A DNA stretch of 64,000 nucleotides from Certhia americana (taxonomy: Eukaryota > Chordata > Aves > Passeriformes > Certhiidae). Every line of letters starts with the position of its first letter. Positions within the stretch are counted from its first letter, which is position 1. The stretch lies in NCBI GenBank assembly GCA_018697195.1, contig CM031879.1, forward strand, positions 47,284,134 through 47,348,133. The letters are read 5' to 3'. Made by a program: the position numbers and the translations under genes. This document shows, piece after piece, positions 37,201 through 50,890 of this stretch. The notes under the pieces are model-generated. The model did no database searches and was not told the DNA's origin. It saw only the letters and a list, made by a program, of their open reading frames with translations.

Positions 37201-38220
37201 GGGAAATCTCCCTCTGGCAAAGCACATGGAGGTTAAAATCAAACAGGATGACACTGCTGCAGCAGAGAGCAACACCTGGCTCCAGTCTGGAGCTTCTGCC
37301 AATAATCTCAACTTTGGGCATCTCAGAGTGATGGCACAGACTATTCTCCTCTCATTACATACATTTTTCTAATGATCTGGCCAATGTAATTAAAATAGAT
37401 CTGTTTTTTTCAAATGAAGTTATTGGTGGCTTCATGTATTGATTTGTCAATTGCCATTAGTGCCACCACAGAGGGGATCCTGCAATGGGAGCAGTGCAAA
37501 CTGCCAGGAGGTTTTCTGCCAACAGTTTACACTGTTTTGATTACTGGAAAACCTCATAGTCTGCTTTTGCATCACTGACACTTGACTGTTATTTAACTTT
37601 CAGAAGTAGGCATTCTCATACAGGCACAGGATGAGTAGGTTGGGACCTCATTTTCCTACTGCTTGAAACTCTCTGTGGACTTCCTGAGGGCTCAGCCTGT
37701 CTGGCTCTGTAGCTCTCATGCAGCACAGCATCCACCCAGTGCACGTACAGATCTTACCCTGGCAAGTGAGCAGGGCTGCAATTTTAACAAATGCAGGAGC
37801 CCACACCTTCCATCAGAAGCAAGACAGATTTCCTGAGTGGTTTTTTGTCACTCCAGAGCCACAGGCAGAAGAGCTGCTGGCTCTGCACCATCAAGCCCTT
37901 CATTCTCTGTATACACCAGTCTTCCTATGGCTCACACGGAGACACATAACCTACTTAATGCTGTGCCAGGCACAAACTTGCCTGCAGGAAGGGAGCTCCC
38001 TGCACAGCTGGAAATACAGGCCATGGGCTGCTTCCAGACAGCACAACAGCTCCTGTGGAGTTCCTCAAACTGCAAGACAAGCAACTGCTTCTCACCAAGC
38101 AGGAGTCATCTGCTGCTGAGTGAAACAGCTGCTCCTGAAAGCTAGCTGGGAAAACAGCATCTGGGCCAAGGAGCTGCAGGCTGGGGATCTGGTCCATACT
38201 TCAGGGTGGGGAAATAATAA

Positions 38221-38342
38221 CTGAGGCACAGGAGAATGAGTGAGCCCTGAGGAAAGAGAGCAGGAAAAAGAGCAGGAAAGAGAGACGGGGAGAGTAGTAG
38301 TAGGAGGAGAAGGCACAAGCAGAAAGGGAGGCAGCAAGCAGG
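38221..38342 (+). repeat. Purine-rich low-complexity stretch
   Basis: Mostly G and A with repeated GAGCAGGAAA-like words and AGT/AGG triplets. Its complement yields Leu/Ser/Pro-rich open frames of no significance. Confidence 0.75.
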
Positions 38343-39903
38343 AATAGGTTTAACCAGCAGACAATGCAGGAACACACAGAAATCCCAACAATATAAGCAC
38401 TGTCAGGAAATCAAAAGGGAACAATGTGAGCAACTAAATGAGGCAACAAGAAGGTCAATTGGAGCTGACCTTGAAAACAACAGCCAAGAGGCTGGCATTG
38501 TCAGCCCCCTACTAATCCGAAGTTAAACTTCCTGGCTGATATTTTTGGAAGAGCAAGGGAGGATATGCAATCTAGTCAGTCAGCACACTGACAGCAGCCA
38601 AGCACCTACCTGCTTTCTCTCAAGGATATACTCCATGGAGACACAAGTTATCTCAGAAAACCTGTTGACATGTGTTAGAAAACAAGAACAAAATGTTCAC
38701 TTAAACCTCTTGTTGGGTTATTTTCTGATGCGCAGTAGTGTCTGGAGGGAACCCAGCTCAGCTGGCTGATAGCTATTACCCATGCTTAGATTTCCCCTGA
38801 GCTTGTTATCTCATGCTGTCAGGTAATGAACTGACACAACCACACCAACCTGCGTCTGATTGCTGCTCTTGACAGAGCAGTGCTGGGGGCAGTAGGATGG
38901 AAAACAATGCAGAGGGATGATCCCCCACCTCACTGTAAGGGACCACACAGCTCTTCCTGCCCCACGGTGGGCAGGAAGGTGAGGGGATGCTCCTCACCTG
39001 GCAACAACCATTGACTTACACCCCTCACATACATTTTGCAGATCATCTTCAGCATACATTCAAGTTTTGATACATTCCCTTTCTGCCTTCAGGCATACTG
39101 ACATAATGTGGGAGTTGACTTCTGTGGAAGGACAGCCATGTTAGGAAACTTAAAATCCAGCTGGGTGCCTTTCCACATACAGCATATTTTTTAAAACTGT
39201 ATTTTCTACATTTCTAGTATATTTCAAAAATAGGAAAGCAAGAGATTATTTATTATTGTCAAGCTTTCAGTGTTTCACACTGAATGGTTTCAGGGCTCCC
39301 AAGCCTGGCATAACGTGGTATTTCTTGGGAAGAACTGAAAGCACAGTAAACCAAATTGTTCTGAAATTACCTAGAATTTTTGTTGGATTTTTATTTAATT
39401 TGCCACAGTCCTGGGTACAAGAGGTTCACATGTTTAAACATTTCTTGGTATTTTTCAGCAACAGCTGAAATTCCGTAAATCAGGAAATTACAACAATGTG
39501 GGTTAGAAAAAGGAAAAGAAAAGGATGCCCCACCAAATACTCTACGTTTTGTAAACCTGAAGCATGTACAAAAAGCATAAGAGTTGGAAAGACTGTATGC
39601 CAGCCCAAAGAACAGAGGGAAGCAGAGCTTTCATGCTGGTTTTTCAGTTTCCAGAGAGCTTTCCCAAACAGCAGCAGCAGATTACAGCTCTAATGTAGAC
39701 TCTGGTTTAAATTTTCCAGAGCATGTAAAACTATAGCAGAAATTCCACTGACACCATCAGAGCCATATGGTGTCTTTTGAGGCAGTTGCAAGAAGTCAGG
39801 AGCCTGCAGCTGGAAGGGGTGCCAGGGCAGGGGAGCAGAAACAGTTATCTGGAGTCTCCTGCTATATGTAAGACACCAGCTCACCAGAATCAGAGCAAGG
39901 CCT

Positions 39904-39940
39904 GGGCTGGAGAGGATCTTAAGAATCATCTAGTTCCACC
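39904..39940 (-). mobile_element. Possible short CR1 LINE tail
   Basis: The plus strand 'gggctggagaggatcttaagaatcatctagttccaccc' resembles the reverse complement of a CR1 3' terminus ('ggttggaagggacctt...atcatctagttccaaccc'). The match is only about 37 bases and could be chance. Confidence 0.45.
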
Positions 39941-42900
39941 CATCCTTCAGTGGATTTTCACAAGAAGTCAGTGTCTTGTGCATTCAATTTCTCTGCTCAA
40001 ACAGAGATTGTCAGAGATGGCAGGATGTCTATTTGTCAGAAGAGAACCATTTCATGATATTCAACATTCTTCACTAAGCCACTGAAACATATAAAGGTGC
40101 AATGATTCCATTGTCTTATTGCTGCATTCCTTTAGATCTTAAAAAAAATCTCTACTTGCTTGGGTGGCTATTTAACTGGAAGTCTGGGTTTCACAAATCT
40201 TATCTGTATTTTCCTTTTGCAAAGCTGCCAGAGCTTTCTATGTAGCAGTGGTAGGGGGCTGCCTTATCTCCTGAAGATAGTGGGGGTGTGCATATCACAC
40301 CAAGTGCAAATGGGACCGCTTCCCAAGAGCTACACCCTCATTTGCACAGCAAATTAATTAGTCTGCTCCCTCTTTTGCCTATTATTTCATAATGGCAAGT
40401 GAGGAAAAGAAGATGGGGAAAAACAATCTGAAGAAATGCCTCTGTAAGATCATCAGACTTTCAATGAGATTGCAAAGGAAGATGACTAAAGCCACAAACA
40501 ATAGTGAAAAATTTTCTAGTGAAAAGTAAATCTGAGTATTATGATAATACTCTCTGGCTTTAATATCCCCCTAGAACAAATTACGATGTGCTACTTCTTG
40601 GAAACAATATATTATTTCCTCATTTTAATCTCACTTTGGAAATCCTGTTGGCACCTAATGGCTGCGGTGTTGTCTCAATGGTAATACCCTCTTGTCAATG
40701 AGCTTATGGAAGCCTTTTGTGGCCTGTCTCTGTTCAACATCAATAATTGCTTATCAGCAAAGCCAGACCCAGCTCAACTGGGGCAGGCAGTGTGTCTAAT
40801 CCTTGAATGACACAGAGTCATCTCCATCTGAAAGTCACTTGAGTTTGCATTCTGGCTCCATTTCTTATTTCCCAGGAGTACTGTGGTCATTCCTACCCCA
40901 AGCAATAGTGACACTAATGCTTCCATTAAGGCTGATAGTTGCACACATGCCAAAGTGGCTCCTCATGGTGATAGTAAAGGAAAGCAGGGGACAGCAGCAC
41001 AAACCAGAGAATGTGTAGAGATAAATACTTTGTATATTAAACGGATGAAATCGTAGGAAGGAAGTAAGCACGGCTTGGAAAGCCTTTTTCCTTCCCAGTC
41101 TTCGATCTGATGCAGTTCATGTTGTGTGTTGTGAGACATGCTCCAAGTTTCCTGCATCAACTGTGCAAGTCCTGATTTCATAATGATAAGAGTGAAAGTG
41201 GCACCAGACACACCATTAATAGAGCAGGGATTTCCTTCAGCTGAGAGATGTGCTGCTTTGAAGAGTGCTGATCTGAATAAAATCAAGAAGCTGGGAGTAT
41301 TTAATATGTAAGGCCTGCCAATATGCATTAGGGCTCATCCAGATAAGAGGTGCCTCAGGGACTGACAACTCACAGGGTCTCAGAAGAAACTGCAGCAGCT
41401 TGCCCAGTGCTAATGGGGCTCATGTTTTGATTGTGATCACAAACACTTCCTTTTCCTGTGCCATTTTTTTTCTACTCTGTTTCAGTTCTGCCACAATAGA
41501 CTGGTTATTCAAAATGCTTGTAAACAAAATATTTCATTACCATAAAGTGAACCAGATATGTTGTGGGGAAAAAAATGCTACAGATTGTGAAACAGGAAGA
41601 GACAATTAACAAAGAGATTATAATGTATATCAAATAGATAATTATTAGTTGACTGATAAATGGTAAGAAGGATTTTATGTTTGGAGTACAAATTATATTA
41701 CTTCTGATATGTTTATAAGACAGAAATCTATTGCATATTTTCAAATAGAAATCTTCAAACACACCTTCATAATTCTTGCATCTATGCTTCTAATTCATTT
41801 AAGGGTGCCACAAAAATTTAATTTCTTTCCCAAATGTTCTATGCTTCTAGGGGTTAAAAAGTCCTCCTTCAAACATCTGAAGTCCCCAACCATCTGTAGG
41901 ACTAATATATTCCATCTAAACTTTGCTGCCATTTACATCTGCCTCATTTCTTCCCCTTGCATCATTCCAGCATATTCCAGTTTCCCAAGTTTTCCCCATA
42001 TGGCAAGGAACCCCTTATTGTATACTTGGAATATACTTCACCTGATGGTGTGAACAGCAGATACCTGGAGAAATAAAACTTGTAATTTGCTTTTGTGTAG
42101 CTCATCTGCTTTCTAACCACATGCGCCCATCTCATGTAGCAATGCCAAGACTAAGCCAAGAATTGGAGCATGCTTACTGATTCATTTTGATGATGGAAGA
42201 AAAAGACAATGTTTTACTGCATTCTGGGCATGATTTGTGACACAACTGTAAGACAGCTTGATGCCAATTCTTTCATGTGATGTAGAAATGGTGGGAGATT
42301 GACTGGCTGGACTATTCCTTACAAAGAGACAGAGAAAATGAGGATTGGTAGACCTTTTCAACTGCAGGGGTGGTTGCAAGCTCTGTGATAGCCAACCCAA
42401 ACCATGCTGAGCGTTTGTGGGAGATGTTTTTCTTCACTTTTTGGCATATTCACTATTATCACATGGAGACACATGAAAAGTTTTGTGGGTTTGTAGAATA
42501 AATCCCTTTTGCTCCCACCACATACCCACACACCAGCAGGAGTACAATCCCCGTATCCCAGAGCTGGACTGAGCACCCCAGTCTTTGTGATATTGACAAT
42601 GCCTGCTTCCCTGCTACAAGCTCATAAATGTCCATAAGATCCTGCTCTAGCATGGTGGCATGTTGGAGAGATGCAAGCCAAACATATCTGTGGTACCAGC
42701 AGGAGCCTCTGCAGGGCAGTCAGGGGTAGGTGTTTAGCTCCCTTATAATAATCTGGACTGGTTTTGAAGGCCATTTATGAATTTATGTTGTCTCTGCAGG
42801 GACACTGTGTTGACAAAGAGTTGCATCACCAGAGGTGCACTGCTTAGATTAGAAAATACCTTTAAAAAGCTGGGGATAAATTATATCACTACCTTATTTC

Positions 42901-45900
42901 ACTAACCCTCTTTTATCCTTTTGACCCTTTTTTTATCTGGCTCTCAGTTCCTGCCTGCTTGCCTATCCAGTCTTCGTACTCATGCTGGATGGTGCAGGAG
43001 CCCTCCATAACTGGATCCAAACACCAGATATTATGTTTAGACAAAAAGCATCAGAACATACAATACATGAGTATGAGATTCCGGACCCAGACAAGGTTCT
43101 GAGAGATCAGGCTAGTGGGCTGTGCCCAGAGATGGAAATAAAGCACCATGTGATTTTAACAGTCTTCTGGTATCAGCTTGGGGGAAGGTCACACAGTGTT
43201 AGTGCCTTGGTTTCCCATTTACGAAGACAACCTTTATTTTGCAGAGTGCAGAGGTCTTGCAAGGCTCAGCTCATACACCTCCATGCTTCACCTCTGAAAC
43301 AAGCATGGGCAGCTTCAAGAGCTCTGCTTCCTACGTTGATCAATAGCTGAATTACAAAGCTTTTAAGAGTTTCAAAAGTGACCAGCCTTATTTAAGAAAC
43401 CAACCACCAAACCTTTCAAGACCTGGAGACTATACAGCACCATGAGTGGGGGAAAAACCAGAAAACTTTCTTGGAGGAAAAACCCGGCACTTAGAACCAT
43501 TTTGTAACAGGGAACACAAAGGATGAATCTGCACAGCTATTTTAGGTTCTCCTGTGCTTTGAGAAGTTCTGTCTCAGGGAAAGGAGAGAAGGAAGGGGAA
43601 GAGGGGAAGAGGAGCATGCAGCAGCTCTGCAGCTGGACAGCCCCAGCAGGGTGTTGTGAGAGGAACTTAAGCCACACATATTGATGTGAGCTCTTGCTGG
43701 GTACACACAGGGGTGTGCTGTGAATTACTGGTCACAGAGAGCAGGAGCACTGCAGCAGGCAGAACAGAAATGGGGACATCTTACAAACCTCCCAAAGAAG
43801 TTATCTGAGAGCCACACTGGAGCCTCCCTTTCCACATCTATGTCCTGAGTATCAGGACAGGTAGGCAGTCACTACTTGTGTACAATTGTACAATGATACA
43901 GGTAATGAGAGGAGGAGCATTGCAAGGAGCATTCTCTCCGGGGCAATCTGCATTTTTCAGAGCTAAGTAGTGCTGTCCCACATGACTGAAGCTTACAGAC
44001 AAAAGCCCTTTTTACTCTGGATATGTATTTCCAAACCAAAAAAAAAAGTGCCCAAGAGTAGATTGCAGTATCAGCTGAAGAATCCAAACCAAACTCCACA
44101 AGCTCTGAGTAACAGCAGGAGAGTTGCTGTGCTCTGTTAGGTTTATTTCCAGCTCTTGCCCAAACAGAGTGCCTGTGCTCTCAGGATCATTAAGGCCAGA
44201 AAGTTTGAAACTTTTTGGCCACCTGTTAGCAAATACCTCTCTTTGCCATCGGTATGGAGGCACAGAACTGTCAAAAAAACCAAACCAAACTACAAACCCC
44301 AGAGTATAACTTCCTAGCTTCAAGATTTCTGTGGCAGGCATGGATGGCCAGGTAATAAATAAAGCAGGCTGAGGAAGTGTATTTATTCCCTGCAGCTTTC
44401 CAGAGGCACTCACCCTGGCCTCTTCCTTTTCAGATGATGAGCCAAAATCCGCTTGTGTTTACGCTTGGATATCCAGTGTTTGCCAAAGGTTTGACCTGAA
44501 GGGCAGAGCTGATATAACTGCTGCATGTTGCAGTACAGCAGTCAGTTCACTAAAACACACAAAACATTACTCTTTATTTTAAGACTGCACACAACAGTCT
44601 TTGGGTTTTTGTGGATCAAAAGACATGTTCCTTTCTCTATTTTTTCTAAAGGACTTTAAGCAAGTCACTAAGTATATAAACAAAGCATGGAAAGGTTAAA
44701 TTGGGTCACATTTTAGAGAGATTGATCTGTGCAGTGATATAAATACAGATTGCAGAGATGTTCAATAATATACAATGTAAGTACAGCAACTGTTTAAAAT
44801 TAAATCTACCAAAAAAAACCATATTGCTAGTTAACATGGAAGGATATACAGAATGCTCAGCTCAATTGAGTACTGCTAATGTCACTGGAGTCCAGTTTCA
44901 GAGATGATTACTGCAAAAACTGTTGTTGATGCCCAGAAAATGATAATGCGTAAGAAATTAGTATATGAATGATCTTTTACAAATAAGCCAGATTAGACAC
45001 AAGGAGTTCTGTCCCCTTTTTTATCTACTTCAGTACAAAACCATTAACCAGTAAATACGTCCCAGTGATGGGATTGTAGAATCTGGTATCATCACTGAAC
45101 TTCATCAAAGTATTGAATCACCTTTACATGTTGGTGGCAGGCCCTGCACATCCACATGTATTTTCCTAAGAGCTGAATGAGTGATCCTGGTTAAATCACT
45201 TCATATTAGAATATAAATGTAAAACCAGCACAAGGAAGAGGCATACTGTGAGCAGAAATAATGTACACAGCATGATAACAAATATATAGAAGTCCTTCAC
45301 TATTATCAGCTTAATCACTTGCTCTTGTCTCGCTTCAGCTCTCCATCATTAGTATCTCATTTCTGAAAGAGGATAATTGCTTTGGATCTCTTCAATTACC
45401 ACTAAAGCACTGCAGAGCACTTGTAAAAATCAAATGAATTTGAAGACTAGGATCATTGAGCTTGTCCTCTGACTAGTGCAGCTTGTGTAATTTCTCCTAT
45501 CTCCTCCCATCATGAGTTTATAATTTCTGATTGAAAAAACAACTCCAAGGCTAGTTTGTAAATACTCACCAGCTGGTCCAAACCAGTCCTGTAGCTAAGC
45601 CACAGTCCCAGTAGCAAGAGCAAAGCAATAGCTCCCTTAAAGCCAAAGTGAAGAAAACAGTGTTTTCTCCCAACTTCAGCAAGGACTGTGTGACCATATG
45701 ACATCCCAATGCACAGAAACTTGCTTAAGCATCCCAGGAGAGCTCAGATGTTCATGCTGTATACCAGAACCTCTCCTGGGCAGCTAGATCTTGAGCAGCA
45801 GCTGCTGACAGTGCAAGGCTACGCACTGCCTGGCAGCAGTCTTACCTGAGTTGATTTTTTGGTTTGTGTTGCCCTGAAAGTTGAATAAAGAATATTGCCA

Positions 45901-45960
45901 AGCAATGCAGGAGATGGCAGCTGGTTTGTTATTTGTTATATTGCAGATGATTATTGAATA

Positions 45961-46076
45961 GGGCCTTGAGCAACCTGATCTAGAATAAGGTGCCCCTGTC
46001 TGTGGCAGGGGGTGGGGGTGTTGGAATAGGTAATTTTTAAGGTCTCTTTCAATCCAAGACATTCTAAGATTCTATT
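45961..46076 (+). mobile_element. CR1 LINE 3' end fragment
   Basis: The sequence 'ccttgagcaacctgatctagaataaggtgcccctgtctgtggcaggggg' is followed by 'ttggaataggtaatttttaaggtctctttcaatcc' and ends 'attctaagattctattc'. This is the standard 3' end of CR1, including the terminal ATTCTA-type repeats. Its 5' truncation is typical of the family. Confidence 0.85.
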
Positions 46077-48531
46077 CTTATTTCACCTTCCCTATCAGCT
46101 GCTACCCCTGACCACACCATGAAACAGGCATGTGCTGTGCTCTCTTTAAAAAAATCAGTTTTCCTTACCTGCCCATTGCCTTTGTCTCCCTATCACTAAG
46201 CATGAAAACATGCACTTAGGAATTCAGACATCTAAAGAGTCTATTCATTCTTCACCACCTACTCTGTTCTTGGAAAATATACTGGTCTTACAGCATTGTG
46301 TGAGGTAATCAGCTATAGCATCTATTAGCAAAACAGGGCATACAGAAAAAATGTAGCAATGCTACTTATTTAACTGGAAACTATCTCAGAAAGCAGAAAG
46401 TCAATTCCTTCCCTTCTAGCTCAAGCAAAATTCTCATCAACTTCTAAGGGATTCTCTATGAATGAAAAAACTTTGGAAGTTAGAAGTGACCCCTGTCTCT
46501 TCCTGATGATGGTGGAAGGCAGATGCTCTTGCACAGCTGGGATGATTTTTACCAGAGATGTCAGCTGTGACTTAGCAAGGTCTGAGTTTGCCCTGGGTGA
46601 CTAAAAGCACTGTCCTGCTCTGAGGGTCACGCCTAAGGAGGGAACAGTCTGATTGTGGGGCTCAGTGAAAGAAAGAGGTGGCACTTTCCTCCAAGAAAGA
46701 AGCATGACATGAAAAGCCAGAGGCCAGTGAACTGTGACCAAGAGTCAGAGACATCAAAGAATCTTCCCTGGAAAAGCCTGCCTGCACATTAATAGGAATT
46801 GTCAGCTGCAGCTCTTGACAGGCACCATCCTCTCCTATGCCTTGTGTTTCTCAGTAGCTGGTGCCTTGAACAGCCTCAAGAAGCTGTCATATGTGAAACT
46901 GCCCCTGTGGGGAACAGCGTGGGAAGCCCTGACTGGAAGGCTCTGCTGAATTATTAAGGTTGCCCAGAGTAAACCAAGGTAACCTTCATATGGATTCCTG
47001 TCAGCCTCTTTCAGTTTTATTATAAAGCAGCAACCCCCTACCTCGCCTACTCCTCTCTCTCCTGCTAAAAGAAACTTCACAAGGCTGCTGAAGTAAGAAA
47101 GCCTGCCCAAAAGATTAACTAAATACACACAGGCCTATTTTAGATAGAAGCATCAAGCTAAATACAGCAGCCTTGTGCTGCGCAGTGTTTCATCCAACCT
47201 GTCTTGCCAAAGTGCAATCAATGCTTTAGCAAACATACTGGGAAATACAGGCACTGAGTCTCATTTTTGAGCAGTCAATCAAAAAAAACTTTTGGACTAA
47301 AAAAAGAATAAATGCTTCCTAGCTTCTCACATAATTTGGTTTTGTCAAGCCCACTTCAGAAGACAGCCGTGTGCCAAGTGTGTGTTTCCCTGCCCACATG
47401 CTGTGTCCACAGCTCCTGGCAGCTGCCAGTGATGGGCACCGTGCATCAGAAGTGTGTGTGGTGACTCAGGGACAGAAACACATGGTACCAGCACTTCTGG
47501 CACCATGGCATCATTCTTTATCCCAAATTTCCATTTTATTGTTCACTGTGATACAGCAGTGGCTATAAACATCTGTGCTGTGCTGGTAAGTTCAATGAGA
47601 AAAGTCTGATTTTCCTTCTACAAGAAAGATCTGTATTTTCTAGCACTGTCCTCTGAAGTTTATCAGCTTGCTCTGTAGAGTCAGGAAAAAGTGTTTCTGC
47701 AGCCCAGAATGTCTTTGATATATTCCTGGGCTGCAATGCACTACAGGGCTCTCCTGCCCTAGTCTAAGCCTAGCAAGGTACAGTTAAAAGTGGGGGAGAT
47801 AGGTGATAGGATAACAGATATGTACGTTGTATTTTACAAAAGAAGACAACCACTTAGGGCCAGAGTACCCTATATTAAAAATAATACACTTCATCTAAAA
47901 AAAGGAGTGCTACTATATTTTAAATGACAGATTTTAAGGGTCTGAATCATCTTGGAGCTGACTATTGGTTTTGCTTTTCTAATAGCACTATGTAAATATG
48001 CTGGTGTTTGCTTATAAACTTAATTTAGTGCTGGTGAAAGCCTACCAGTCCTTCTAGATTAAAAATATTTTGCATTGGCTACATAAAAGAGAGGATGTAA
48101 GCATTTCTGGCTGTTTTTTCTAGCAGGCTTGGAAGTCCTGAGTTGCAGAGGAGTTGGACTTTCTCCATTCACTTGGATGGGAATTAGTAAACTTATTTGA
48201 CTCCAAGTAATGTGAGCAGCTTTAGCTGTGGCTTTTACTAACAACTGGTCAATTAGTATTTTTTCTTAAATATCTTTGTGGTTTTAAAGGACTAGAATTA
48301 GCAAGTTAAATACTATTTCCTTCTTGTGCCATTGTTAACTAAATGCAACATTAAACTGTAAATTAAAACACAGGGCTCAAGGTAGCACACTTTTTTAAAC
48401 TCAAGGGAGCTCAGCAAACAGCCATTTCAAACCATGAAGACCTGGCTGAAGACACTGTTTGCCATCATTTAAAAAGAGTTGGTATGTGTATGTTTGCTCC
48501 AGTGTATGAGCAGAAACAAGGAAGCCAATGC

Positions 48532-48548
48532 TTTTTTTTTTTTTTTTT
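48532..48548 (+). repeat. Poly(T), 17 bases
   Basis: Homopolymer followed by CCCC. Confidence 0.9.
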
Positions 48549-50748
48549 CCCCAGCTGAAGCATACAGGGAAGGAGTGCTGGCACTGGGTCACGCTGAGAG
48601 TGGGAAATAAATCAGCCAAAACCCATAAAGCTTGGCAGAAACCAAAATTTCCTTTTTCCAAAAAAGGCACACCCTTGTTACTTTGTCCAGCTTTCCATAT
48701 GGGTCTTCAGTCCTACCTTTGTCCTACCTTTCTGCTCCTTTTTTCACGGACTCTGATTTATTTTTCAGACACACAGGAACATAATGCGGTTTGCCTTCTT
48801 CAGGCTGGAGTATAATACAACACAGCAGCTCTCTGTCTTGTTCGCATCCTAGTCTGATAGTTCAGAGCAAAATTCAATGTGCTTTTAAATGTGACTGTGC
48901 TTTCTCTCTCAAAGTGATATGAAGGGGCTACTCCCAGCTTTAGGAAACCTAGAAAAAGAGTCTTTCCTATTCCATCCAATTCACTTTTTCCCTGCTTTCC
49001 CCATGCCAGTCCAAAACAGACCATCCTGGGAAGCAGACAATCTTGTCTTCCCTTTCCTTTCCTGTCACTCTGATGGTGATCCAGAGTTCAGCCCTTTGCA
49101 GTGGAGTGCTGCCACCAGGACAAAACACCACTTCCACCCAAAGGCCACACCACAGACTCTTCCTCCTACTTCTCCAAGGCTGTGTCATTGGTTTTTCTCA
49201 CCTTTATGAGCAGGGTCTAAATTACAAGCACATGCCCTAGGCCACCTTTCTTGCGGCCAGTGTAATCTGCTAAGGGCAGCAGAGCCAAACTGCACTCTTA
49301 CTTTAGCATTTGATCTGCCCAGACATAGTAGAATTATTCCCCATTAAACAGACATGAGATGAATGTCTGGAACCTGATAGCCATTAATACAGACATTGCT
49401 ACTTCTGCATAATCACTTCATTTTCCTTGATAACTGTATTATAAATACATATGAGTCTACAGTACTGGACTGGTAAGTGATCTGCTACAGTTGCTAATCA
49501 AATCTCTGTTATTTGTCAGCATTTAAAAAAGCTCCTTGGCATTTTCAAAAATCTAGATGAGGGAGGAAACTACCACAACAAATCACAAAGGATAGGAAAA
49601 GTGAAGAATTATCCAGAACGGAGAGAGAAAGCATAGCTTCCCAGCTGCTCAAACAGAAAGGAAAACATTTTATCACATAAATAAAAGGCCAATCTAGAAA
49701 TTGGAAGATTTCCATTTGGTCTTACCAAGTCTGTTTGAGAACTTATGATCCAGGGCTTTGTACACCTGTGGGGATTCAAATCAGCCAAAACCACAGAAGC
49801 CTGAAGTGAGAAGAGCAGCACTGGAGTGAGACGGAGGGATACATGTGTTAGAGCAGTGACGTTGTTTGACACAAAATGCTCTTAAAACAGCCATGAAAAT
49901 GCCCTGGATGGTTTGGTTGACATTTTGAATTAGCAGTTTCACCTACCAATAGATTATCAGATCAAGTTGCTGCCACTTTATCAGCTATTAATTTTATCTG
50001 GGCCAGAGCAGTTCTTTGTAAAGCCCACCTGGGAATTCTAGACTTTTTTGCTTATTAAAGAGACAGGAAAGGGATTTTTAGCCTAAAGACACCAGAAGAG
50101 AGTTAAGTATCCTAGAGTATTTACTGCAAAACTTGACATTCTGGGGAATTTCCACACCAACTAAAAATTGATCCTACACCCCTACAGACTGAGCAGAACC
50201 CTCTGAGGGTCACAATCACAATGCAACACACCAGCGACTTTGCAATAAGAAATAAACTCACTTTCTTTTTTTTAATGAGTATAATCTTGTATTTTCTTGT
50301 TGAAAAGTGCATCGTAAATGACATAAATAAAGTAGTTAACAGGAAAATAATTAATTCTTGCAGAGTAGCTGTGAAAGTTAAAGGGCGTAATGGTTCAGAC
50401 CTCTGGTGTAGAATTTGCAACACTGCAAATCCCATCAGAACACTTGCTCACACATGCCTTGGCACCACCCCCTCAACCCCCCTAAAAAACCCAAGAAAAA
50501 AGTGGTACCGTTTCTGGGGGAGGAAGGATGATGTGGAGCACGCAGTGGCTAGTTTGTTCTAATTAGTGTTAACATCAATGAGAAGCACAAGTTTCACATC
50601 CCATCACGCCTCTCATTACTAGAGTACATAACCTCCTAACCTCCACCCAAGAAAATGATATCATTGCATCAATTAATCATCTGAGCAATTAATGGCAAAA
50701 AGCGACCTCAGGTTTCCAGCACAGTGTCTGGCACCAGTGAACTGGCAC

Positions 50749-50756
50749 TGACGTCA
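50749..50756. promoter_or_regulatory. Perfect CRE consensus TGACGTCA
   Basis: An exact 8-of-8 cAMP response element inside a GC-richer block that also holds the CTG repeat. The motif is visible directly; activity is not shown. No TATA box or donor site could be linked to it. Confidence 0.35.
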
Positions 50757-50874
50757 GCCTCGCTGGGAATACGCTGGCATTTTGCCTGCTCCTGAGCCTC
50801 CCTGGTGACTCTGAGGGCAGAAGCAAACAATGTAGGCACCCAACCGGCAGTAACTGCTGCAAGCCAACACCGGG

Positions 50875-50890
50875 CTGCTGCTGCTGCTGC
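50875..50890 (+). repeat. (CTG)5 triplet repeat
   Basis: Five CTG units, CAG on the minus strand, inside a GC-richer block. The minus-strand frame reads Gln5 but shows no protein family. Confidence 0.9.

Larger units (their letters stand above)
34215..45000. other. Upstream non-coding DNA, first part (5' intron of SYN3 or intergenic)
   Basis: No exon of a known protein is recognisable on either strand. Contents are a purine-rich low-complexity stretch (38221-38342), a possible CR1 tail (39904-39940) and an AT-rich block with many homeodomain-type motifs (about 40330-40770). Several donor-like GTGAGT sites exist on the minus strand, the best at 44413. Because the first coding exon has an acceptor, at least part of this DNA is intronic to SYN3 if the non-coding exon lies farther out. 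Confidence 0.75.

Noticed and set aside
37718..38145. Two overlapping plus-strand open frames (133 and 102 codons)
   Set aside because: They are in different frames of the same GC-richer DNA and resemble no protein family.
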